Shown here piece by piece: positions 16,014-21,106 of a DNA stretch of 21,106 bases. Position numbers and translations under genes: made by a program. The notes under the pieces were generated by a model. That model saw nothing but the letters and a program-made list of their open reading frames with translations. It did not search any database and was not told the origin of the DNA. Origin of the DNA: an uncultured Alphaproteobacteria bacterium (GTDB taxonomy: Bacteria; Pseudomonadota; Alphaproteobacteria; Rhizobiales; Ancalomicrobiaceae); assembly GCA_937919435.1 (NCBI GenBank), contig CALFRR010000266.1:1-21106 (forward strand). Reading direction: 5' to 3'. Every line of letters starts with the position of its first letter. The first letter of the stretch is position 1.

Positions 16014-17051
16014 ATGCGCGCGGTCGTCTGTCACGGACCGAAGGATCTCCGGATCGAGGAGCGGCCGTCGGTCGCTCCGGGGCCGGGTGAAGTCACCATC
16101 CGCGTCGCCGCCGGCGGCATCTGCGGATCGGATCTGCACTACTATCAGGACGGCGGCTTCGGCACCGTCCGGATCCGCGAGCCGATGATCCTCGGCCACG
16201 AGGCGGCCGGCACGGTGGCGGCGCTCGGCGAGGGCGTCACCTGCGTCGCCGTCGGCGACAAGGTGGCGATCAATCCGAGCCGGCCCTGCGGCCACTGCCG
16301 CTTCTGCCTCGAGGGCCAGCCGCGCCAGTGCACCGACATGCGCTTCAACGGTTCGGCGATGCGCTTTCCCCACATGCAGGGGATCTTCCGCGACGAGATG
16401 GTGATCGCCGCCGAACAGGCGGTGCCGGTCGGCGCCGAGACGCCGCTCGAGGAGGCGGCCTTCGCCGAGCCGCTGTCGGTGGCGCTGCACGCCGTCTCCA
16501 GGGCCGGCGGTCTCCTCGGCAGACGCGTCCTGGTGACCGGTACCGGCACCATCGGCTGTCTGGTGGTGCTCGCCGCGAAACACGCCGGTGCCGCCGAGAT
16601 CGTCGCCACCGACGTCGCCGACGAGGCCCTCGCGGTGGCGAAGGCGGTCGGCGCCGACACGGTGATCAACGTCGCCGCGAATCCGGAGGGTCTGGCGCCC
16701 TGGGGCGCCGACAAGGGCCTGTTCGACGTGGCGATCGAGTGTTCGGGCAACGGCCGGGTGCTGGCGGGCCTGCCGGCGGTGGTCCGTCCGAACGGCAAGG
16801 TGGTGATGGTCGGGCTCGGCGGCGATCAGACGCTGCCGATCGGCCAGTTGGTCGCCAAGGAGATCGCGCTCGAGGGCAGCTTCCGCTTCGATCGGGAGTT
16901 CCATTGGGCGGCGGCGATGCTGGCGAAGCGGGCGATCGACGTTCGCCCGTTGCTCTCCGGCGCCTTTCCGCTCGACCGCGCCGAGGAGGCCTTCCGCCTC
17001 GCCGCCGACCGGCGCCGGTCGATCAAGGTGCAGCTCGCCTTCGCCGACTGA
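16014..17051 (+). CDS. idnD: Zinc-dependent dehydrogenase, probable L-idonate 5-dehydrogenase
   Basis: A 345-aa medium-chain dehydrogenase, proposed to oxidise L-idonate to 5-keto-D-gluconate. Catalytic zinc residues are Cys37 (GGICGSDLHYY), His62-Glu63 (LGHEAAG) and Glu152 (FAEPLS). The structural zinc lobe has Cys92, Cys95, Cys98 and Cys106 (PCGHCRFCLEGQPRQC). The NAD loop is GTGTIG (176-181), followed by Asp200 at the end of the next strand, favouring NAD over NADP. GGICGSDLHYYQDGGFG and the REPMILGHE stretch are characteristic of IdnD. GAGGAACGAGG precedes the start. It is third in the dehydratase-idnO-idnD operon; the TRAP genes follow after 694 nt. Sorbitol/xylitol-type polyol dehydrogenases are related alternatives. 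Confidence 0.85.
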   Translation: MRAVVCHGPKDLRIEERPSVAPGPGEVTIRVAAGGICGSDLHYYQDGGFGTVRIREPMILGHEAAGTVAALGEGVTCVAVGDKVAINPSRPCGHCRFCLEGQPRQCTDMRFNGSAMRFPHMQGIFRDEMVIAAEQAVPVGAETPLEEAAFAEPLSVALHAVSRAGGLLGRRVLVTGTGTIGCLVVLAAKHAGAAEIVATDVADEALAVAKAVGADTVINVAANPEGLAPWGADKGLFDVAIECSGNGRVLAGLPAVVRPNGKVVMVGLGGDQTLPIGQLVAKEIALEGSFRFDREFHWAAAMLAKRAIDVRPLLSGAFPLDRAEEAFRLAADRRRSIKVQLAFAD

Positions 17052-17339
17052 GGCGGAGGAACGCCGCAGAGGGATCCGCGCGGGTTCCGCGTTCGCCCGG
17101 CGGCTGCGGTCGGAGGCACCGGCGTCGCGGACCGAAGCAGAGGGCACGCGGATCGTTCGGGCACCTCGACGGCGTGCCGTCATCAGCGGCGCTCTCGATG
17201 TCTCCGAGAAGAGAGAGGATACGACTCCGAGTAACGGCGAGAAAGTGGGTCATCGGTGTCGCAATCTCGACGGGAGAGATCTCGGGAGACGTGGTGCTCG
17301 CCAATTCTGTCGATGATCGAGCGCCGAGCCGGGAGATGT

Positions 17340-17401
17340 ATACGGTCCGTGTATTCGACGATCATGGATCGTGATAACGGAAATCATGCGATAATATTGG
17401 T
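17340..17401 (+). promoter_or_regulatory. Candidate promoter/operator of the dctPQM operon
   Basis: ATACGGTCCGTGTAT (17340-17354) has ATAC/GTAT outer arms. ATCA/TGAT arms surround 17361-17375. GATAAT (17390-17395) is a 5/6 match to a -10, directly before a TTGGT half-site. No convincing -35 was found 16-18 nt upstream. Confidence 0.3.
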
Positions 17402-17530
17402 AAGGCGTGCCCGGGACGGCTTATGCCTTCTGCGTGGCGAGAGGTCACCCGAGTGCACCGCGCACCGTGGTGGTTCCGAGAGCGGGCGGGCGCCGGCGGA
17501 GACCGGTGCCGCGTCCATCTCGCCGGGCAG

Positions 17531-17554
17531 GCCGTGACCGCCGTCACGGCGGTC
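17531..17554 (+). promoter_or_regulatory. Two mutually exclusive hairpins in the dctP leader
   Basis: GCCGTGAC (17531-17538) pairs with GTCACGGC (17543-17550) around CGCC. Alternatively GACCGCCG (17536-17543) pairs with CGGCGGTC (17547-17554) around TCA. Both stems are perfect 8-mers sharing bases, so only one can form. They lie about 190 nt before the dctP start. Confidence 0.4.
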
Positions 17555-17745
17555 GCTCGACGGGCCTTCGGCAGCGGCTCCGGATCCGCGGAGCGCCGGC
17601 CGGGGGGGATCGAGAAAAGAAATCGACGGCAGTCGATGAACGGGATCGCATCGAACCGGTCCCTCGAGAGGAAGCGCCACGCGGCCGGCCGCAGAGCCGC
17701 AATGTCGCATCACCGTTCGGTGCGACAGTCGTCAGGGAGAAGAAC

Positions 17746-18750
17746 GTGAAGAAACTCATCGTCGCTTTCGCCGCCGGCCTGATGGCCGCGGGTTCCGCCT
17801 GGGCGGCCCCGGTCACGCTGAAGTTCCAGAGCGCCGACTTCGCCGGCACTCAGGTCTACGAGGTTCAGAAGGTCTGGACCGACGGGATCGAGGCGGCTTC
17901 CAACGGCCGCTTCAAGATCGACCTGCTGCCGCTCGATTCGGTCCTGAAGTCCTCCGACATGCTGAACGGCGTGCGCAACGGCATCATCGCCGGCGCGGTC
18001 GCCACCGTCGCCCACTACGCCGGCGACGATGTCGGTCTCGGTCTGATCGGCGATCCGATCAGCGCCTGGAACACCGACGAGGACATGCTCAAGTTCTACT
18101 ACCTCGGCGGCGGCATGAAGGTCGTCGACGACATTCTGTCCGGCTGGGGCGTCAAGCTCGTCGGCGTCGGCATGACCGGATCCGAGTCCTTCGTGTCGAA
18201 GAAGCCGCTGCGCAAGATCGAGGACTTCAAGGGCGTCAAGCTGCGGGCTCCGACCGGGCCAGTGCAGAAGCTGTTCACCGCCTTCGGCGCCGCGCCGGTC
18301 AATCTGCCGAGCTCGGAGATCTACACTTCGCTCGACAAGAGCGTGATCGACGCCGCCGACTTCTCGACCTTCGCCAGCAACCAGAAGCAGGGCGTCAACG
18401 ACATCGCGAAGTTCCCGATCTACCCCGGCTTCCACTCCTCGCCGACCGTCCACATCATCATGAACGCCAAGGAGTGGGCGAAGCTCGGCAAGAACGATCA
18501 GGTCTTCTTCACCGACTACTTCAAGGGCTACGCGCTCGATTCGATGCTCAAGGCGCATTACGACGACCGTCTGGCGGTCACCGAAGCCGTCAAGAAGGGC
18601 GTCGAGCCGGTCGCCTGGAGCGACGAGGAACGCGGCCGGGTCCGGGTCGAGGCGCGCAAGATCTGGGAAGAGATCGCCGCCAAGTCGCCGAACGGCAAGA
18701 AGTTCTACGAAGCGCTGGTCGGCTTCCTGAAGTCGCAGGGTCAGATGTGA
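17746..18750 (+). CDS. dctP: TRAP transporter substrate-binding protein DctP (second system)
   Basis: A 334-aa periplasmic binding protein starting at GTG 17746 with GGGAGAAG upstream. The N-terminus is a Sec signal (KKLIVAFAAGLMAAGSAWA, cleavage before AP), unlike the Tat signal of the other DctP. Family features are VTLKFQSADFAGTQVYEVQKVWTDGIE, LKSSDMLNGVRNG, and KGVKLRAPTGPVQKLFTAFGAAPVNLPSSEIYTSLDKSVIDAADF, with Arg167 at the conserved carboxylate-binding position. It differs strongly in sequence from the first DctP, so a different ligand is expected; the neighbouring idnD, idnO and dehydratase suggest an aldonate such as L-idonate or D-gluconate (inference). A large hairpin sits between it and dctQ. 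Confidence 0.92.
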   Translation: MKKLIVAFAAGLMAAGSAWAAPVTLKFQSADFAGTQVYEVQKVWTDGIEAASNGRFKIDLLPLDSVLKSSDMLNGVRNGIIAGAVATVAHYAGDDVGLGLIGDPISAWNTDEDMLKFYYLGGGMKVVDDILSGWGVKLVGVGMTGSESFVSKKPLRKIEDFKGVKLRAPTGPVQKLFTAFGAAPVNLPSSEIYTSLDKSVIDAADFSTFASNQKQGVNDIAKFPIYPGFHSSPTVHIIMNAKEWAKLGKNDQVFFTDYFKGYALDSMLKAHYDDRLAVTEAVKKGVEPVAWSDEERGRVRVEARKIWEEIAAKSPNGKKFYEALVGFLKSQGQM

Positions 18751-18756
18751 CGAGCG

Positions 18757-18803
18757 CGCCGCGGCGGCCGTCTCCCCGGGAGGGAGGCGGACCCGCTGCG
18801 GCG
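18757..18803 (+). other. Hairpin between dctP and dctQ
   Basis: CGCCGCGGCGG (18757-18767) pairs with CCGCTGCGGCG (18793-18803) with one mismatch, enclosing a further GTCTCC/GGGAGG stem. It lies 6 nt after the dctP stop. It is likely an mRNA 3'-end stabiliser that raises binding-protein level above permease level. Confidence 0.5.
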
Positions 18804-18826
18804 CCGGCCCTCGGGGGGGTGGAAAC

Positions 18827-19381
18827 GTGCTGGATTTCATCGACAGGGTCGACCGTGCGGTGGTGCGGGTCGGCAACGCTGCGAGCGTGCTCTACTTCGG
18901 CGTCGTCGCGATCGCCTTCTTCGAGGTCGTGACCCGCTATTTCTTCAACAGCCCGACGAGTTGGGTGCACGAGACGACGACCTTCGTCGTCGGCCTGTGT
19001 CTGATCTACGGCGGCGTTCACTGCTACGCCGCCGACCGTCACATCGCGATGACCTTCATCCGCGACGCCTTCGGGCCGCGCATCCGTTGGTCCATCGACT
19101 TCGTCGGTCACAACCTGATCCTGGTGTTCTTCCTGTTGATGACCATCGGGTCCTGGGACTGTGCCTGGGATGCCTTCGTCCGGCCGGACGGCAGCTTCCA
19201 CATGCAGACCTCCGGCACCGGCCTCGACACGCCCTTCCCGGCGATCGGCAAGGGTTTCCTGTTCGTCAGTTGCGTCGCACTGACCGTGCTCGGTGTCCTC
19301 CACTACGTACGACATCTCCTGATCGCTCGTGCGGTCTTCGACGGCACCCACGTGCCGCGCCCTTCCGTCGTGGAGGAGTGA
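18827..19381 (+). CDS. dctQ: TRAP transporter small permease DctQ
   Basis: A 184-aa inner-membrane protein with four predicted helices: about residues 17-38 (ASVLYFGVVAIAFFEVVTRY), 48-66 (HETTTFVVGLCLIYGGVH), 89-110 (GHNLILVFFLLMTIGSW) and 140-162 (GKGFLFVSCVALTVLGVLHYV). The motif FFNSPTSWVHETTTF and the RHIAMTF segment between helices 2 and 3 are typical DctQ. The start is GTG 18827, preceded by GGGGGGGTGG. It is followed by dctM after 3 nt, so the two are translationally coupled. Confidence 0.9.
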   Translation: MLDFIDRVDRAVVRVGNAASVLYFGVVAIAFFEVVTRYFFNSPTSWVHETTTFVVGLCLIYGGVHCYAADRHIAMTFIRDAFGPRIRWSIDFVGHNLILVFFLLMTIGSWDCAWDAFVRPDGSFHMQTSGTGLDTPFPAIGKGFLFVSCVALTVLGVLHYVRHLLIARAVFDGTHVPRPSVVEE

Positions 19382-19384
19382 GCG

Positions 19385-20707
19385 ATGCTCAGTGCCATCG
19401 GAATCGGCCCCGCCACCATCCTGATCTTCGGATCGATGGTCCTCCTGCTCGCGCTCGGGATGCCGCTCGGCTTCCTGACCGGCTTCGTCGCCGTCGCCGT
19501 CGCCTGCCTGTGGTTCGACACGACCACCATCCTGTCGATGGTGTCGGGCCGAATCGTCGACTTCACCACCTCCTACGCCTTCGTCGCCGTCCCGATGTAC
19601 GTGCTGATGGCGTCGCTGCTCGACAAGACCGGCATCGCCAAGGATCTCTACAACGCCATGCGGATCGTCGCCGGCCGTCTGCCGGGCGGCGTCGCCCTGC
19701 AGAGCATGGTGGTGGCGGTGATCCTGGCGGCGATGTCCGGCATCATCGGCGGTGAGACGGTGCTGCTCGGCCTGGTCGCACTGCCGCAGATGCTGCGGCT
19801 CGGCTACAACCAGAGCCTCGCCATCGGTACCTGTGTCGCCGGCGGTGCGCTCGGCACGATGGTGCCGCCGAGCATCGTGCTGATCGTCTACGGTCTCGCC
19901 GCCAACGTCTCGGTCGGCGACCTGTTCCTCGCCGCGGTACCGCCGGCGCTGCTCCTGTCCGGCTCCTACATGGCCTACATCCTGGTCCTGTGCTGGCTGA
20001 AGCCGGAGTACGGCCCGCCGATGAAGCGCGAGGAACTGGCGAGCCTCACTCGCGCCGACAAGCTGCGGATGCTGCGCGACATCGCGATCCCCGGAGTGAT
20101 CGCCTTCTGGGTGCTCGGCAGCATCTACGGCGGCATCGCCTCGGTGACCGAGTCGGCCTGCATCGGCGTCGCCGCGGTGATGATCGCCGCCGTCTACCGC
20201 AAGGAACTGTCGATCGCCGTCGTCTTCGATGCGCTGAAGCACACCATGCGCACCGTCGGCATGATCATCTGGGTCGGTATCGGCGCCACCATGATCATCG
20301 GCGTCTACAACCTGATGGGCGGCGACCGCTTCGTCCAGCAGCTGATCATCGGCCAGGATCTGCCGCCCTTGGCGGTGATCGGGATCATGATGCTGATCCT
20401 CCTGTTCCTCGGCTGCTTCCTCGACTGGATCGGCATCGCTCTCCTGTGCATGCCGATCTTCGTGCCGATCGTCGTCAAGCTCGGCTACGACCCGATCTGG
20501 TTCGGCGTCCTCTTCTGCATCAACATGCAGGTCGCCTTCCTCAGCCCGCCGTTCGGTTCCGCCGCCTTCTATCTGAAGAGCGTCGCCCCGCCCGGCATCG
20601 AACTCACCCACATCTTCCGTGCGGTGTGGCCCTTCGTGATGATCCAGCTGCTGGTGCTCACGGCGCTGGTCCTGTTCCCGGAGATCGCCCTGTTCGTCCT
20701 GCACTGA
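19385..20707 (+). CDS. dctM: TRAP transporter large permease DctM
   Basis: A 440-aa multi-helix inner-membrane subunit that carries the Na+/substrate path. Typical DctM segments are LLALGMPLGFLTGFVAVAVACLWF, FVAVPMYVLMASLLDKTGIAKDLYNAM, MSGIIGGETVLLGLVALPQML, GALGTMVPPSIVLIVYGLAANVSVGDLFLAAV, SIYGGIASVTESACIGVAAVMIAAV and LFCINMQVAFLSPPFGSAAFYLKSVAPP. Its length matches free-standing DctM. It ends the dehydratase-idn-TRAP block and is followed by two strong hairpins. Confidence 0.95.
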   Translation: MLSAIGIGPATILIFGSMVLLLALGMPLGFLTGFVAVAVACLWFDTTTILSMVSGRIVDFTTSYAFVAVPMYVLMASLLDKTGIAKDLYNAMRIVAGRLPGGVALQSMVVAVILAAMSGIIGGETVLLGLVALPQMLRLGYNQSLAIGTCVAGGALGTMVPPSIVLIVYGLAANVSVGDLFLAAVPPALLLSGSYMAYILVLCWLKPEYGPPMKREELASLTRADKLRMLRDIAIPGVIAFWVLGSIYGGIASVTESACIGVAAVMIAAVYRKELSIAVVFDALKHTMRTVGMIIWVGIGATMIIGVYNLMGGDRFVQQLIIGQDLPPLAVIGIMMLILLFLGCFLDWIGIALLCMPIFVPIVVKLGYDPIWFGVLFCINMQVAFLSPPFGSAAFYLKSVAPPGIELTHIFRAVWPFVMIQLLVLTALVLFPEIALFVLH

Positions 20708-20722
20708 GACGAGGGACCCCTC

Positions 20723-20751
20723 GGAAGCCGGGCCGATCGGCTCCGGCTTCC
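20723..20751 (+). terminator. Hairpin terminator 1 after dctM
   Basis: GGAAGCCGG (20723-20731) pairs perfectly with CCGGCTTCC (20743-20751), with a GCCGATCGGC palindrome in the loop, 15 nt after the dctM stop. There is no U-tract. Confidence 0.6.
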
Positions 20752-20763
20752 CGACGCCCCGAA

Positions 20764-20808
20764 CGATCGCGCCGGAGATCTCCTCGAGGGAGACCTCCGG
20801 CGCGATCG
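20764..20808. terminator. Long hairpin between convergent dctM and rubrerythrin-like genes
   Basis: A stem of about 20 bp: the arm starting CGATCGCGCCGGAG (20764-20777) matches CTCCGGCGCGATCG (20795-20808) exactly, continuing inward through ATCTCC/GGGAGAC with one mismatch to a TCGA loop. TTTC follows on the plus side. Its position between convergent genes suits a bidirectional terminator. Confidence 0.65.
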
Positions 20809-20882
20809 CGTTTCATCGGTGCGAGGGGCTGCTCGGCCGGCCGGTGCGACGTCCCGAACCGGTCGGGACGTCGCGATCGGCA

Positions 20883-21106
20883 TCAGAGGATGCCGGGCTT
20901 TCCGGTCTTCCATCTGGCGAACTCGGTGGAGAGCAGGTCGACGTGCTCCCGCTCCTCGGCGGCGAGTTCCTGGTAGAGCAGGCTCTCCGGCGATCCCGCC
21001 GGGGTCTTCGCGCCGCGCTCGTCGAAGAACGCCACCGCCCGCCGTTCCAGTCCGATCGCGGTCTTGAACAGCACTTCGGGATCGTCGGGGGAGCCTTCGA
21101 CGCCGG
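20883..21106 (-). CDS. Rubrerythrin/ferritin-like protein (partial, C-terminal part)
   Basis: The last 74 or so residues of a four-helix-bundle di-iron protein of the rubrerythrin/ferritin-like group; the frame stays open to the window edge (GVEGSPDDPEVLFKTAIGLERRAVAFF...), so the start lies outside. The helix LYQELAAEEREHVDLLSTEFARW carries the E-x-x-H pair that supplies di-iron ligands in this family, and the preceding helix GLERRAVAFFDE carries another Glu. Proteins of this type handle peroxide or iron. It converges with dctM, is separated from it by terminator hairpins, and has no evident link to sugar-acid catabolism. Confidence 0.75.
   Translation of the reverse strand, partial: GVEGSPDDPEVLFKTAIGLERRAVAFFDERGAKTPAGSPESLLYQELAAEEREHVDLLSTEFARWKTGKPGIL

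Larger units (their letters stand above)
17052..17745. other. Long non-coding interval before the second TRAP operon
   Basis: The 694 nt have no supported gene. Roughly 17190-17405 is less GC-rich than the rest and holds dyads: ATAC-N7-GTAT (17340-17354) and a GATAAT -10-like box (17390-17395) followed by TTGGT (17397-17401). After it comes a leader of about 340 nt with two overlapping hairpins (17531-17554). The TRAP genes thus probably have their own promoter. The frame upstream of the GTG at 17746 stays open but is Arg/Pro-rich and lacks family features. Confidence 0.5.

Noticed and set aside
17407..17745. N-terminal extension of the second dctP
   Set aside because: The Sec signal begins exactly at GTG 17746 with a ribosome site; upstream residues are non-family.
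17423..17749. Possible small gene of 108 codons before dctP
   Set aside because: Arg-rich, no ribosome site and overlaps the leader hairpins; composition is like the non-coding shadows.
18590..20704. 704-codon minus-strand open frame opposite dctM and dctQ
   Set aside because: Asp/His/Gln/Arg-rich shadow of the DctQ/DctM reading frame; the plus-strand membrane proteins are unambiguous.

Overview
The window is GC-rich, with a strong G/C preference at codon third positions that creates very long antisense open frames. Gene content (two TRAP transporters, KduI/KduD, FCD-type GntR regulators, IdnD/IdnO) suggests an alphaproteobacterium, probably of the Hyphomicrobiales (inference; no rRNA or marker gene is present). 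It is an accessory carbon-catabolism island. No tRNA, rRNA, IS element, phage gene or CRISPR array was seen.

Layout. (1) 1-693, minus: start of an amino-acid-type ABC substrate-binding protein, cut by the window edge, behind a control region with two tandem 18-bp palindromes. (2) 1133-2830, minus: kduI and kduD. (3) 3266-6670, minus: a KdgF-like cupin, a fused DctQM TRAP permease and a Tat-exported DctP. (4) 7027-7785, minus: a GntR/FCD regulator, divergent from (5) 8136-9257, plus: an iron-type alcohol dehydrogenase with altered active-site positions. (6) 9516-12307, minus: two adjacent fold-type II PLP enzymes of unknown substrate. (7) 12644-13441, minus: a second GntR/FCD regulator, divergent from (8) 14001-20707, plus: an enolase-superfamily sugar-acid dehydratase, IdnO-like and IdnD-like dehydrogenases, then a second TRAP system (DctP, DctQ, DctM). 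(9) 20883-21106, minus: the C-terminal end of a rubrerythrin/ferritin-like protein.

How the genes fit together. KdgF, KduI and KduD form the classical route from unsaturated monouronates (lyase products of pectin, alginate or glycosaminoglycans) to 2-keto-3-deoxygluconate (KDG). IdnD plus IdnO turn L-idonate into D-gluconate through 5-ketogluconate, and the dehydratase could turn gluconate (or a related aldonate) into KDG. Both arms therefore seem to converge on KDG, each with its own TRAP importer. No KDG kinase, KDPG aldolase or polysaccharide lyase is encoded here, so these must lie elsewhere. The PLP pair may feed the same node, for instance from an amino-sugar acid, but that is speculation.

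Regulation. Two operator families can be read. An AT-rich element sits in the same orientation and about 165 nt upstream of both kdgF and the alcohol dehydrogenase, flanking regulator 1. A TGGTAT/ATACCA element of UxuR/ExuR type occurs upstream of kduI, of regulator 2 and of the dehydratase operon. Strong hairpins follow kdgF, kduI and both dctP genes.
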